Source of the DNA: Elusimicrobia bacterium UBA4817
GTDB taxonomy: Bacteria; Elusimicrobiota; UBA8919
Direction of reading: 5' to 3'
Assembly: GCA_002402375.1 (NCBI GenBank)
Contig: DHFT01000050.1
Span: 1 to 36,397, forward strand
Length of the DNA: 36,397 nucleotides
Part shown: in pieces, positions 1 through 8,764 of the stretch
Position numbering within the stretch: the first letter of the stretch is position 1
Layout: every line of letters starts with the position of its first letter
Translations under genes and position numbers: made by a program
The notes under the pieces: generated by a model
The model's database searches: none
Told to the model about the DNA's origin: nothing
Seen by the model: the letters and a program-made list of their open reading frames with translations, nothing else

Positions 1-107
1 GTACATACAATGGGGTAGGGTCAAAATTAGAAATAAATTAGAAGTATTTAAGAAGTAAAATATTTAAATTTTATTAGTAAATTATTAGTATTTTAGAAAT
101 AAATTGT

Positions 108-2759
108 ATGAAATTACATTTTGATGCGAATCAGCAGTTTCAATTAGACGCTATAAAATCGGTGGTTGCTCTTTTTGAAGGACAGCCATTAAGCAAGGGT
201 GATTATGAATTCTCTATTTCACAGGATTCCGGCAGTTTGCAATTCAATGAGAATGGTGTCGGCAATAACCTCGTTCTTTCCGAAGAACAGATATTACAAA
301 ACTTAAAAGAAGTTCAGAAACAAAATGATATAACAGTATCCGCTGCACTGGAGGGCTTGAACTTTTCGGTGGAAATGGAAACAGGTACCGGGAAAACTTA
401 TGTCTATCTTCGGACAATTTATGAATTGAACAAAAAATACGGTTTCAAAAAATTTATTATAGTCGTTCCAAGCGTTGCTATCCGCGAAGGTGTGTTAAAA
501 AATCTTGAAATAACTTTTGAGCATTTCCAAAATCTTTACGATAAAACGCCGGCGACATATCAGGTTTATGATTCTTCAAAGGTATCCAATCTAAGAGGAT
601 TTGCTTTAAGCAATGCAATCCAAATTTTGGTAATAAACATTGATTCGTTTGCCAAAGATGTAAATATTATTAATAAAGAAAACGATAAACTGACCGGAAA
701 AAAACCGATAGAATTTATCCAGTCCACAAAACCTATTGTAATTGTTGACGAGCCGCAGAATATGGAGACGGAAATAAGAAAAACTGCTATTGCAAATCTT
801 AACCCGCTATGCACTTTGCGGTATTCCGCGACACATACGAATCCGTATAATCTTGTTTACCAGTTGAACCCTGTCCGGGCTTATGACATGGGACTTGTCA
901 AACAGATAGAGGTTGATTCCGTATATGCTGAAAATGATTTTAACCGGGCGTTTATTCAACTGGAAAACCTGAAGTCAACAAAAACAAAAACCAGTGTCCG
1001 ATTAAAAATTGATGTTAATACCGAGAAAGGTGTTGTCCGAAAATCCGTTTCCGTTAAAATAGGCGATGACCTTTTTGAACTGTCAAATAAATCGGATAGG
1101 TATAAAGACGGGTTTATTATAAACAACATTGATGTCGGCGAGGGATATATAGAACTTTCAAACGGCGACCGGCTCAATAAAGGCGAAACAAGAGGCGGGT
1201 TGCGGGACGAAGTAATGAAAGTGCAGATACGCAAGGCGGTTGAGGAGCATTTCAATAAGGAAAAAAATCTTAAAGAAAAAGGGATAAAAGTTTTAACTTT
1301 ATTTTTTATAGACAGGGTTGCAAATTACAGGCATTATGATGAATCCGGAAATGCCGCGAAAGGAAAATTCGCCGGATGGTTTGAAGATATTTATAAAGAG
1401 TTTTCAGTCAAACCGATTTATAAAGGAATTATACCCTTCAAAGCCGAACAGGTTCACAACGGTTATTTCGCGCAGGATAAAAAAGGCATTCTGAAGGACT
1501 CGTCAGAAAGACGCGAAACTCAGGCGGACGACGACACCTACCAGTTGATAATGAAAGACAAGGAAAAACTTTTGGATATAAATGAGCCGCTGAGATTTAT
1601 TTTCAGTCATTCGGCGTTAAGAGAGGGATGGGATAATCCGAACGTTTTCCAGATTTGCACATTGAACGAAACCAAATCGGAATTGAAAAAGAGGCAGGAA
1701 ATCGGTCGGGGTCTTCGGCTTTCTGTTAATCAGACAGGGGACAGAGTGTTTGACAAAAATATAAATAAACTAACCATTGTAGCAAATGAGAGTTACGAAG
1801 AATTTGCAGGTAAATTGCAAAAAGAAATTGAGGACGACTGCGGAGTTGAGTTCATCGGCAGAATAAAAGACAAGAACAAACGCGTAAAAGTTGAACTGAA
1901 AAAGAACTTTTCGTTGGATCCTAATTTCATAGAATTGTGGAATAAAATAAAATACAGGACGACATACAGGGTAAATTATGATACGGAAGAACTGATAAAA
2001 ACCGCATCAAGAGCCATAAGAAATATGCCTGAGGTAAGAAAGCCGGTTATTAAATCGGTGAAGACAGGCGTAGATATGGTTAAGGAAGGAATTACAGGAC
2101 ATCAACTTGGGGTCGGGATTTACAACGCCGATAGTGTAATAAGCGGTATTCCGGACATCCTAAATTACATTCAGAATAAAACAGAATTAACTCGTTCAAC
2201 AATTTTAAGGATACTTAAAGAATCCGAGCGTCTGGCTGATGTATTTAAAAACTCGCAGTTGTTTTTGGATATGGTTGTTGTTGAGATAAAAAATGTTCTG
2301 AATGATTTTATGGTTAACGGTATAAAATATGAAAAAATCGGCGGGCAGGAATACGCAATGATGCTTTTTGAGGAAAACGAAATTGAAACATACATTGAAA
2401 ATCTTTACAAGGTAACGAAGCAGGAGAAAACACTGGCGAATTACATAGAAATAAGTTCAATGTCCGGAAGAGAGTTGCAATTTGCAAAGGACTGCGAGAC
2501 GAACGAAAACGTTGTATTTTATTTTAAACTTCCGCGTTGGTTCAGAGTTAAAACTCCTATTGGCGACTATAACCCGGACTGGGCGCTGGTATTCAAAAAT
2601 GAGAAAAAATTATATTTCGTTGCAGAAACAAAAGGCAGTTTGGATAAAGCGGATTTAAGGGCCGGCGAGGGACTAAAAATAAAATGCGGTCAAGCCCACT
2701 TCAAAGAATTTAAAGATGTTGAATATAAAACGGTTACAAAGGTTTCGGAGTTGATTTGA
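108..2759 (+). CDS. Type III restriction enzyme, Res (helicase/endonuclease) subunit
   Basis: Res subunits translocate on DNA with ATP and cut it in complex with a Mod methyltransferase. Walker A (ETGTGKT) is at residues 91-97, the DEAD-like box (VDEPQ) at 213-217, SAT at 240-242, REGWDNP near 505-511 and the arginine-finger motif QEIGRGLR near 530-537. Near the C-terminus a PD-(D/E)xK nuclease pattern is visible: PDW near 822 and ETKG near 840. The length of 883 residues fits the family. The ATG at 108 opens the helicase domain directly. No Mod gene is visible in the 107 AT-rich bases upstream or downstream, so Mod would have to lie left of the window or be absent. All key motifs look intact. 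Type III Res is the best reading; a related solitary helicase-nuclease is the alternative. Confidence 0.9.
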   Translation: MKLHFDANQQFQLDAIKSVVALFEGQPLSKGDYEFSISQDSGSLQFNENGVGNNLVLSEEQILQNLKEVQKQNDITVSAALEGLNFSVEMETGTGKTYVYLRTIYELNKKYGFKKFIIVVPSVAIREGVLKNLEITFEHFQNLYDKTPATYQVYDSSKVSNLRGFALSNAIQILVINIDSFAKDVNIINKENDKLTGKKPIEFIQSTKPIVIVDEPQNMETEIRKTAIANLNPLCTLRYSATHTNPYNLVYQLNPVRAYDMGLVKQIEVDSVYAENDFNRAFIQLENLKSTKTKTSVRLKIDVNTEKGVVRKSVSVKIGDDLFELSNKSDRYKDGFIINNIDVGEGYIELSNGDRLNKGETRGGLRDEVMKVQIRKAVEEHFNKEKNLKEKGIKVLTLFFIDRVANYRHYDESGNAAKGKFAGWFEDIYKEFSVKPIYKGIIPFKAEQVHNGYFAQDKKGILKDSSERRETQADDDTYQLIMKDKEKLLDINEPLRFIFSHSALREGWDNPNVFQICTLNETKSELKKRQEIGRGLRLSVNQTGDRVFDKNINKLTIVANESYEEFAGKLQKEIEDDCGVEFIGRIKDKNKRVKVELKKNFSLDPNFIELWNKIKYRTTYRVNYDTEELIKTASRAIRNMPEVRKPVIKSVKTGVDMVKEGITGHQLGVGIYNADSVISGIPDILNYIQNKTELTRSTILRILKESERLADVFKNSQLFLDMVVVEIKNVLNDFMVNGIKYEKIGGQEYAMMLFEENEIETYIENLYKVTKQEKTLANYIEISSMSGRELQFAKDCETNENVVFYFKLPRWFRVKTPIGDYNPDWALVFKNEKKLYFVAETKGSLDKADLRAGEGLKIKCGQAHFKEFKDVEYKTVTKVSELI

Positions 2760-2778
2760 ACTTGAAGGGCGGTGATTT

Positions 2779-4023
2779 ATGCATACTGAAATAATCTGTA
2801 TCGGTTCGGAATTGCTCGTTGGAACTATAAATACAAACGGAGCATACATTTCCGAAAAACTTGCAACTATAGGGTTGAAAGTCAAGCGTGAAATTACCGT
2901 CGGCGATGATTTTTCGGAACTTGAAAATGCCTTTTCGGAGTCGTTTAACCGTGCTAATATTATTATTTTAACCGGCGGACTGGGACCTACTTTTGACGAC
3001 ATTACCCGTGAAGCCGTTTCAAAAGCAACCGGCAAAAAACTTGTTCCGAATAAAGATGCACTAAAAATAATTTCGGAATTTTTTGAAAAAAAGAAACTCA
3101 AAATGCCGAAAGACAATGAGAAACAGGCATACATTCTTGAGGGTGCAGAAATTATTCCCAACGGTTTAGGCACCGCCCCCGGCCAGATTTTGGAGATAAA
3201 CGGCAAAATAATAATCCTTCTGCCGGGGCCTCCGAGAGAAATGAAACCGATGTTTGAGGCGACGGTTCTTCCGCATCTCAAGAAAAGATTTGAACGCGGC
3301 TTATTGAAAATAAAAGTTTTGCACACCGTTGGTCTTGCCGAATCGGTTGTGGATGAAAAAATCAGAAAAATTGTTGATGTTGAGAGAACACTTGAGGGGG
3401 GCGAAGTTTCATTCTCTATCCTTGCAAAACATACCGGCGTTGATATAAAAATAATCGCTTCCGGTACCGATGAAATGCTTATTGACAAAACGATTCAAAA
3501 TCTGAAAAAGGAATTTTACAATGTGCTTAAAAACTTTATTTTCGGCGAGGATAACCAAACGCTTGAAAGTGTCGTCGGCGAACTTCTTTTCAAAAGAAGA
3601 AAGACACTTTCCGTCGCCGAAAGTTGCACAGGCGGGCTGATTTCTCACCGTCTTACGAATGTCGCGGGAAGTTCGATGTATTTCAAAGAAGGCGTTATTA
3701 CATATTCGGATAACAGTAAAAAACGGCTGCTCGGCGTTAAAGATGAAACGCTCAATAAATACGGTGCAGTATCAGGCGATGTCGCACAAGAAATGGCGGA
3801 AGGAATAAAAAAAATCTCCGGCACAAATTTCGGAATTTCTACAACGGGTATAGCGGGTCCGAAACCTTCGTCTACGGGAAAACCGGTCGGGCTTGTTTTT
3901 ATCGCACTTGCTTCCAATGATGGGACAAAAATTCGGCAGTTCCAATTTACGGGTTCAAGAGCAGAAATCAAAGATAAAATTGCAACTGCGGCACTTGACA
4001 TTTTAAGAATGAATTTGATATAA
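2779..4023 (+). CDS. cinA: CinA: nicotinamide-nucleotide amidohydrolase / CinA-like protein
   Basis: CinA proteins carry an N-terminal MoCF-like (COG1058) domain and a C-terminal PncC amidase domain that deamidates nicotinamide mononucleotide, recycling a by-product of NAD-dependent DNA ligase. Here the MoCF-like domain (IGSELLVGTINTNG near the start, TGGLGPTFDDITREA near 65-80) is followed after residue 250 by the amidase, with AESCTGG and TGIAGP signatures. The full length of 414 residues matches two-domain CinA. The ATG at 2779 follows a GGCGGTGA ribosome-binding-like stretch and lies 19 nt after the restriction gene. The two genes are not functionally related, so proximity probably reflects insertion of the restriction gene next to a core locus. 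Confidence 0.95.
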   Translation: MHTEIICIGSELLVGTINTNGAYISEKLATIGLKVKREITVGDDFSELENAFSESFNRANIIILTGGLGPTFDDITREAVSKATGKKLVPNKDALKIISEFFEKKKLKMPKDNEKQAYILEGAEIIPNGLGTAPGQILEINGKIIILLPGPPREMKPMFEATVLPHLKKRFERGLLKIKVLHTVGLAESVVDEKIRKIVDVERTLEGGEVSFSILAKHTGVDIKIIASGTDEMLIDKTIQNLKKEFYNVLKNFIFGEDNQTLESVVGELLFKRRKTLSVAESCTGGLISHRLTNVAGSSMYFKEGVITYSDNSKKRLLGVKDETLNKYGAVSGDVAQEMAEGIKKISGTNFGISTTGIAGPKPSSTGKPVGLVFIALASNDGTKIRQFQFTGSRAEIKDKIATAALDILRMNLI

Positions 4024-4033
4024 TAAACAAAGA

Positions 4034-4148
4034 TTAGGATTAAGTTATAAGTGATAAGGATTAAGAAAACTTAATACTTAAAGTGAGCGGAGCGAACGGC
4101 TTAATCCTTACTGCTGAAATAAAGCGAAGCGACTTAATTCTTAATCCT
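4034..4148 (+). repeat. Nested inverted-repeat cassette between cinA and the CBS gene
   Basis: An inner pair of 11-bp arms (TAAGGATTAAG at 4055-4065, CTTAATCCTTA at 4100-4110) lies within an outer 9-bp pair (AGGATTAAG at 4036-4044, CTTAATCCT at 4140-4148). The inner loop holds GAGCGGAGCGAACGG. A related AAGCGAAGCGA stretch sits between the inner and outer right arms. The same 11-bp arms recur at 34209-34273 around a different core. The cassette fills almost the whole 138-nt gap and leaves only a GGGGG ribosome-binding stretch before the next gene. Confidence 0.75.
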
Positions 4149-4161
4149 GTATGGGGGTTTT

Positions 4162-4533
4162 ATGCTTAAAGCAAAAGATGTAATGACAAAAAATGTTGTT
4201 ACGATTAAGGCGGATATTCTTTTGAAAGATGCAATAAGGATTTTAGTCGGGAAAGGAATAAGCGGCGTTCCCGTCGTGGACGATTCCGGTAAAGTTACAG
4301 GCATTCTTTCCGAAAAAGACATTATGAATTATATGTTCAGCGGGAATTTAAGTACGACGGTTGTCTCTGAAGCGATGACGAAAAATGTTGTCAGCATGAC
4401 GAGCGATACCGATTTAGACAAGGTGGCACTTTTAATCAGCGAAAAAAAATTCAGAAGAGTTCCCGTAATTGATAACGGAAAACTGGTCGGAATTATTTCG
4501 CGGCGTGATATAATACGTTCTTTACTTTCATAG
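4162..4533 (+). CDS. Stand-alone CBS-domain pair protein
   Basis: The protein is essentially two CBS domains (about residues 1-58 and 66-123) forming one Bateman module. Each domain begins with the typical 'A-x-D-V-M-T-K-N-V' type segment and ends in a 'G-I-(L/I)-(S)-x-(K/R)-D-I' segment. Such modules bind adenine nucleotides (AMP, ATP, SAM or c-di-AMP in various families) and regulate partner proteins. The ligand and partner cannot be read from the sequence. The ATG at 4162 follows GGGGG with a 4-nt gap. The gene is 2 nt from thpR, so co-translation is likely. At 123 residues it has no extra effector domain. Confidence 0.9.
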   Translation: MLKAKDVMTKNVVTIKADILLKDAIRILVGKGISGVPVVDDSGKVTGILSEKDIMNYMFSGNLSTTVVSEAMTKNVVSMTSDTDLDKVALLISEKKFRRVPVIDNGKLVGIISRRDIIRSLLS

Positions 4534-4535
4534 TA

Positions 4536-5138
4536 ATGCGACTGTTTATTGCCGTTAATATCAGAGCGGAAACGAAAGATAAGATTGCCGGAATTCAATC
4601 GGTTTTCAAGAAAAATTGCGACGGCATAAAATGGACTTCGCCTGAAAATTTGCACCTGACATTGAAATTTTTAGGCGAAGTTGATGATAATAAAAAAGAT
4701 TTAATTTCTGAAAAATTAAGACAAGCCGTTATAGGTATAAAAAAGTTTGAAATTGATTTTGAAAAAATCGGTGTTTTCCCTGATGAAACATCTCCCAGGG
4801 TTTTGTGGCTGGGTGCAGGGACAGGAAAAACAGAGTTGGAAAATCTCGCTCAAAAAGTTGAAAGTTTATTGATGTCCACTGCCGAACTTGATTTTGAAAA
4901 AGAGAAAAGGCCATTTTCGGCGCATTTGACATTAGGAAGATTTAAGAGTTTGACTCGTAGCCCCCGAATTTATTCGGGGGTGAGCGAAGCGAATAAAAAA
5001 ATATCCGGTATTATCGGTAAAATGCCGTCCGAAAAAATTTCCGATATTGTTGAGGCGGTATATTTAATGAAAAGCACCTTAACGCCCCGTGGTCCGATTT
5101 ACGAAGTTGTTGAAAAATTTCAGTTGGAGGAAAGATGA
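4536..5138 (+). CDS. thpR: RNA 2',3'-cyclic phosphodiesterase ThpR (LigT family)
   Basis: A member of the 2H phosphoesterase family, which opens 2',3'-cyclic phosphates on RNA. Both catalytic HxTx motifs are visible: HLTL starting at His40 and HLTL starting at His130. The N-terminus (MRLFIAVNI) and length (200 residues) are typical. About residues 140-153 are encoded by a palindromic repeat with its GAGCGAAGCGAATAA tail (4961-4998) that keeps the frame; it lies after the second HxTx motif, probably in a surface loop. The start is 2 nt after the CBS gene. The stop overlaps the deacetylase start in an ATGA. Confidence 0.93.
   Translation: MRLFIAVNIRAETKDKIAGIQSVFKKNCDGIKWTSPENLHLTLKFLGEVDDNKKDLISEKLRQAVIGIKKFEIDFEKIGVFPDETSPRVLWLGAGTGKTELENLAQKVESLLMSTAELDFEKEKRPFSAHLTLGRFKSLTRSPRIYSGVSEANKKISGIIGKMPSEKISDIVEAVYLMKSTLTPRGPIYEVVEKFQLEER
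4961..4998 (+). repeat. In-frame palindromic repeat inside thpR
   Basis: CCCCCGAAT (4961-4969), TT, ATTCGGGGG (4972-4980) is a perfect 9-bp-arm hairpin. It is followed by TGAGCGAAGCGAATAA, a tail shared with the sequence just before ybeY (near 19490) and related to the 4087-4099 and 4120-4132 stretches. It is translated as part of ThpR without breaking the frame. Confidence 0.75.
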
Positions 5139-5836
5139 GAAACGCGGAACAGACGCGGAACAGACGCGGAACGAGGATGTGGTTTCTGCTTTTACTTATC
5201 ACCTTATCACCTTATCACCTTATCACCTGTCTTCATTGCGATGACAAAATAATTTCCCTGACTTTTCACGACGGGCCTAATCCGAAATCTACACCGCAAT
5301 TATTGAAAATTCTTGACGATGCCAATATAAAAGCGACATTTTTCGTCGTCGGTAAAATGGTGGAAAAATATCCGGAGTTATTGAGAGAAATACATAAAAG
5401 AGGTCACCAGATAGCGAATCACACCTACAATCATAAAAATCTCAAGACACTTTCAACAACGGAAGTTATATCGGAACTTTCCAGAACCCGTCTTTTGATA
5501 AAAGACATCACCGGCGTTGATTCGTATCTTTATACTCCGCCCGGCGGACAATATAATTCACGGGTAATAAAAGAAGCGAATTCATGCGGATACAAAATGG
5601 CGCTATGGTCGGTTTTTCCCGAAGACCACAGAAATCCCTCGCCGATAATTTACGAAAAAGTTATTACTACCTCCCGCGACGGCAGCGTCGTTCTTCTTCA
5701 TAACGGTCCTCCCGATACGATTGATGCCCTTCCTAAAATCATAGAAAAACTGAAAGCAAGGGATTTTAAGTTCACGACACTCTCGGAATTACTCACGCAG
5801 GGCAAAGGAAAACACATTGTCTATCCTCGCGATTGA
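5135..5836 (+). CDS. Polysaccharide deacetylase-family (NodB-like) exported protein with variant catalytic motifs
   Basis: NodB-homology enzymes remove acetyl groups from cell-wall or other polysaccharides with a metal bound by Asp-His-His. Here the metal ligands are kept: Asp46 in motif 1, and His96 and His100 in NHTYNH. Motif 1 reads TFHDGP instead of TFDDGP, so the usual general-base aspartate is His45. Other motifs also deviate: TPPGGQ where RPPYG-like is common, EDH where D-W is common, and LLHN (His189-Asn190) where LxHD is usual. The N-terminus is a signal peptide built on a tandem repeat. The ATG at 5135 has a strong GGAGGAAAG site and overlaps thpR by 4 nt; an internal ATG at 5177 would also retain the signal core. 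The fold is confident; activity is uncertain. Confidence 0.88.
   Translation: MRNAEQTRNRRGTRMWFLLLLITLSPYHLITCLHCDDKIISLTFHDGPNPKSTPQLLKILDDANIKATFFVVGKMVEKYPELLREIHKRGHQIANHTYNHKNLKTLSTTEVISELSRTRLLIKDITGVDSYLYTPPGGQYNSRVIKEANSCGYKMALWSVFPEDHRNPSPIIYEKVITTSRDGSVVLLHNGPPDTIDALPKIIEKLKARDFKFTTLSELLTQGKGKHIVYPRD
5142..5226 (+). repeat. Two tandem-repeat arrays encoding the deacetylase N-terminus
   Basis: Array 1 (5142-5172) is ACGCGGAACAG repeated with an 11-bp period (two full units and one partial) and encodes the Arg-rich N-region. Array 2 (5195-5226) is CTTATCAC repeated four times and encodes LITLSPYHLIT, the hydrophobic signal core. The 41 nt at 5187-5227 are identical to 27604-27644 in an unrelated outer-membrane protein gene. 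Confidence 0.9.
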
Positions 5837-6221
5837 TTACGGAAAAAAACGAATAGGACTTGCGGTTTCGTCAACATTTATAGCGACACCTCTTGAGTCA
5901 ATTTTGGCTGATAAACCCGAGGATGTGTTTGCAAAAATTTCTGAAATTATAAAAGAGCATTCCGTCGGCAAAATAGTGCTCGGGATGCCGCTTAATATGG
6001 ATGGAACCGAAAGCGGGATGACAAAAGAAGTGCGGAGTTTTGCGGGGGAGATTGAAAAAAGGTTACAGATTAAAGTTGATTTTGCGGATGAACGGCTGAC
6101 ATCAAGGGATGCCCAGTCCAAGCTGGCATTGTCGGAAAAAAACTGGCGTAAAAGAAAGAAAAAAATTGACAGCGCCGCTGCCTGTCTTATTTTGCAGAAT
6201 TATCTTGACAGGAAAAAATGA
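5817..6221 (+). CDS. ruvX: RuvX/YqgF family RNase H-fold nuclease
   Basis: The YqgF/RuvX family is a putative Holliday-junction resolvase also implicated in pre-16S rRNA processing. Conserved blocks are AIDYGKKRIGLAVS near the N-terminus (first acidic residue in the RNase H fold), VLGMPLNMDGTES in the middle, DERLTSRDA, and IDSAAACLILQNYL near the end. The length of 134 residues is typical. The start is a TTG at 5817, inside the 3' end of the deacetylase gene (20-nt overlap). It is the only start that gives the canonical N-terminus, with an AAAGGA-type site just upstream. The stop overlaps mltG by 4 nt; ruvX-mltG adjacency is common. Confidence 0.93.
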   Translation: MSILAIDYGKKRIGLAVSSTFIATPLESILADKPEDVFAKISEIIKEHSVGKIVLGMPLNMDGTESGMTKEVRSFAGEIEKRLQIKVDFADERLTSRDAQSKLALSEKNWRKRKKKIDSAAACLILQNYLDRKK

Positions 6222-7153
6222 AAAATAAAAAAATCATCATTATCGTTGCGATAATTATTTTGGCGTTACTTCCGTTTTTTATATCGGAAAACAAAGAGGT
6301 CTTTATAAAAATTCCCGATGGTTCCACGCCTAAACAAGTTGCCAAAATCTTAAAAAATGAAAATATAATAAAAAGCGAAAATGTTTTTTTAACATTCGTT
6401 TGGTTTTCAAAAACCGAAAAAAAGTTCAAGCCGGGAACGTATAAATTCAATACAAGAATGACTTCCTTTGCGGTTTTGCGGGATATAATAAACGGAAATA
6501 CTTACAGGATAAAAGTTACGATTCCCGAGGGCTTTACAGCCGTAGAAATTGCGGAACTTTTGGAAAAAAAAGGCGTTTGCAACGGTAAAAAGTTTCTGAC
6601 AATCGTAAAAAATAAAAAATTAGACGGCTACCTTTTTCCCGAGACATATTTTTTTGAGCCCGATTCTTCAGAAGAAAAAGTTGCCCAAATGCTCAACGGT
6701 CAGTTTGAAAAAATTTTTATTGATGATTTCGTAAAAAGGGCGCTCGTCTTAAAAATGTCAAAAGAAAAAATAATAATTCTCGCCTCAATTATAGAGAAAG
6801 AAGCAAAAAAAGACGAAGAGAGACCTCTTATATCCGCTGTATTTCACAACCGTCTAAAAAGGGGTTGGAATCTTGAGTCCTGTGCCACGGTTTTATATGC
6901 ACTCGGCAAACACAAGGATTTTTTAACTTATAAAGATACGAAATTTGATTCGCCGTTTAATACATATATTCATCCGGGACTACCGCCCGCTCCTATCAGT
7001 AATCCCGGAGTTGCCTCTATAAAAGCGGCGTTGTATCCTGCCGTCAGTGAAGATATGTTTTTCGTCTCCGATGGAAGCGGCACCCATAAATTTTCAAAAT
7101 ATGCGGATGAGCATATAAGAAATAAAAAAACAAGGAAGAAAACTATTGATTAA
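6218..7153 (+). CDS. mltG: Endolytic murein transglycosylase MltG
   Basis: MltG (YceG-like) cleaves nascent glycan strands in the inner membrane and is thought to terminate peptidoglycan polymerisation. One N-terminal membrane segment (about residues 5-22, Ile-rich) is followed by a LysM-like region and the catalytic domain. LDGYLFPETY, ASIIEKEA with the predicted catalytic Glu193, FHNRL and SPFNTY..GLPPAPISNPG are all present. The length of 311 residues is normal. The gene starts in the ATGA that ends ruvX. Confidence 0.95.
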   Translation: MKNKKIIIIVAIIILALLPFFISENKEVFIKIPDGSTPKQVAKILKNENIIKSENVFLTFVWFSKTEKKFKPGTYKFNTRMTSFAVLRDIINGNTYRIKVTIPEGFTAVEIAELLEKKGVCNGKKFLTIVKNKKLDGYLFPETYFFEPDSSEEKVAQMLNGQFEKIFIDDFVKRALVLKMSKEKIIILASIIEKEAKKDEERPLISAVFHNRLKRGWNLESCATVLYALGKHKDFLTYKDTKFDSPFNTYIHPGLPPAPISNPGVASIKAALYPAVSEDMFFVSDGSGTHKFSKYADEHIRNKKTRKKTID

Positions 7154-7208
7154 TTTTTAATTTTTTTATATACTTTCAGAGGAATAAATAGATTTTATCG
7201 GAGGCAAA

Positions 7209-8033
7209 GTGAAAATCTTTCAGCCGTTACTTAAATTACTCTTTCTTACTTTTTCGCTTTTTAACTTTTTTACTTTCTGTTATCCGCAGGATTTTTCCGG
7301 CGAACTTGCTGAAATTAAAGGCACCGTTGAAATTTTGAAAGAAGGTGAAACCGAATGGGTGTCTGTCGTTTCCGGAATGCCCGTTCAGTTAAAAGACCGT
7401 CTGAAAACAGGGAATAATTCATCCTGCGATATGGAACTTGACGACGGTTCAATTATTTATATCGGCGAAAATACTGAGGCATCGGTTGAAATGCTTGAAT
7501 TGACGGCAGACAAGCACAGCTCAAAGATTTCCCTGTGGTTCGGAAAAATTCTCGCCAACATTTCTAAATCAAAAAATACAAAAATGGAGGTTCACTCTCC
7601 GACGGCAATTGTGGCGGTTCGAGGCACTGAGTTTGTGGTTGAATCAAAAGGTGAAGAAACGGATGTAGGTGTTTTTGACGGCGAAGTAGGAGTAAAAAAT
7701 ACGGAAGGCGAAACTATTGAAGAGGTAACAGTAAAACCGGACGAAGAAACCAGCGTCAGAAAAGGAGTCCGTCCTCGCCCGCCGTCGCGTCTCATTCTGA
7801 TGCAGAAAAACAAAGAAAGAAATCTTCGCATCAGAAACAGGGTAGCGCAACTCAGGGAACGGTTAAAACGGGTCCCGCCGGAAAAACGGGCGAAAGCCAG
7901 ACAACTTGCTTATGAAAAATTCCAAAAATTAAGAGAAAAACGGATTGAACAGATAAAAAAGAATCAACAAAAGAGAAGGGCGATTAAACGTGAAACAATA
8001 AAGAGGGAAAGACAGAACCGCAACCGCAGATGA
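7209..8033 (+). CDS. Exported FecR-domain protein with basic C-terminal tail
   Basis: After a signal peptide (about residues 1-26, Phe/Leu-rich) comes a FecR domain (about 30-170). It contains a GxxxxGDxxxT-like region (VQLKDRLKTGNNSSCDMELDDGS) and the diagnostic HSPTAIVAVRGTEF block. The last 80 residues are almost entirely Lys, Arg, Glu and Gln and probably form a long charged helix. No sigma factor or TonB receptor is nearby, so this is not an obvious FecIR system; a periplasmic or envelope structural role is an inference. Translation starts at the GTG at 7209 behind CGGAGGC. The stop codon lies inside a tandem repeat that starts at 8025. A second FecR protein is at 26008. Confidence 0.85.
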   Translation: MKIFQPLLKLLFLTFSLFNFFTFCYPQDFSGELAEIKGTVEILKEGETEWVSVVSGMPVQLKDRLKTGNNSSCDMELDDGSIIYIGENTEASVEMLELTADKHSSKISLWFGKILANISKSKNTKMEVHSPTAIVAVRGTEFVVESKGEETDVGVFDGEVGVKNTEGETIEEVTVKPDEETSVRKGVRPRPPSRLILMQKNKERNLRIRNRVAQLRERLKRVPPEKRAKARQLAYEKFQKLREKRIEQIKKNQQKRRAIKRETIKRERQNRNRR

Positions 8034-8130
8034 ACGCAGATGAACGCAGATGGACGCAGATAAAGGCAGAAATTAAGAAATTAAGAGATTAAGAAAATAA
8101 AAATCTGTGTTAATCTGTGTGTATCTGTGG
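8025..8130 (+). repeat. Paired tandem-repeat cassette (CGCAGAT arms / ATCTGTG arms)
   Basis: The left array has CGCAGA at 8025, 8035, 8045 and 8055 and GGCAGA at 8065 (period 10). The right array has ATCTGTG at 8103, 8113 and 8123 (period 10). CAGAT and ATCTG are reverse complements, so the two arrays form the arms of a large imperfect hairpin with a short AT-rich loop. The same architecture is seen at 23752-23842, and a right-arm-only version at 26022-26063. The fecR stop codon lies in the left array. Confidence 0.85.
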
Positions 8131-8155
8131 TAAAGTTTTTCAACAGTATAAAATT

Positions 8156-8764
8156 ATGAAAAAATATTTTTTTACCGGACTTGTCATAATTATTCCGTTT
8201 TTCCTTACGATTTATATCGTTTTAATCGTTTTTAAGTTGGTAGGCAGATTTTTTACTCCGGCGTTTACAAAACTTTTTGAAACATTTGTTCCGATGCACA
8301 TCCCCAATTTTGCTGTCATATTTGTCAGTGCCGTTGTTACACTTTTTTTGATATGGCTTATCGGCATTCTCGCCTCTAATTTCATCGGGAAAAAACTTTT
8401 TCACTTGGCGGAAAAGTTGCTTCTTAAAATTCCTATGGCGAGCGGTATCTATGATGCGATAAAAAAACTGATGCGGGTCTTTTTTATGGATAAATCCAAT
8501 TTCAAAAGGGTTGTCCTGATTGAGTGGCCCCGCAAAGGAATTTATGTTATTGCGTTTATAACCGCCGATGCGATGGGTGAGGTTCAGGAAGCAACGAAAG
8601 AAGAGGTTATAAATGTTTTTATGCCGTCAACACCTAATCCGACGACCGGTTTTTTTATGCTCGTTCCCAAGAACGATATAATCCCGCTTAAAATGTCCGT
8701 TGACGATGCGATAAAACTGATAATTTCCGGCGGAATTGTTGTCCCTCCCTTCAATCCAAAATGA
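8156..8764 (+). CDS. DUF502 family membrane protein
   Basis: The protein matches the pattern of DUF502 proteins: two N-terminal transmembrane segments (about residues 4-30 and 50-78), then a soluble domain with IPMASGIYDAIK, a VVLIEWPRKGIYVIAFIT-like block and PSTPNPTTGF. The molecular function of the family is unknown. I choose the ATG at 8156 (202 residues) over an upstream GTG at 8117, because that GTG lies in a repeat and would add a non-family extension. No good ribosome-binding site precedes it; the upstream sequence is repeat. The stop overlaps the kinase start in an ATGA, so the two are probably translationally coupled. Confidence 0.9.
   Translation: MKKYFFTGLVIIIPFFLTIYIVLIVFKLVGRFFTPAFTKLFETFVPMHIPNFAVIFVSAVVTLFLIWLIGILASNFIGKKLFHLAEKLLLKIPMASGIYDAIKKLMRVFFMDKSNFKRVVLIEWPRKGIYVIAFITADAMGEVQEATKEEVINVFMPSTPNPTTGFFMLVPKNDIIPLKMSVDDAIKLIISGGIVVPPFNPK

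Noticed and set aside
2673..3488. Long minus-strand frame of 271 codons opposite cinA
   Set aside because: It is Ser/Ile/Phe-rich, matches no family, lies opposite clear cinA coding and is the usual antisense shadow.
5135..5180. Twin-arginine signal in the deacetylase N-terminus
   Set aside because: RNRRGTR comes from a repeat and lacks the rest of the S/T-R-R-x-F-L-K motif; a Sec signal is more likely.
7209..8033. FecR as anti-sigma factor in iron signalling
   Set aside because: No ECF sigma factor or TonB receptor is nearby, and the protein is exported without a membrane anchor besides the signal peptide.
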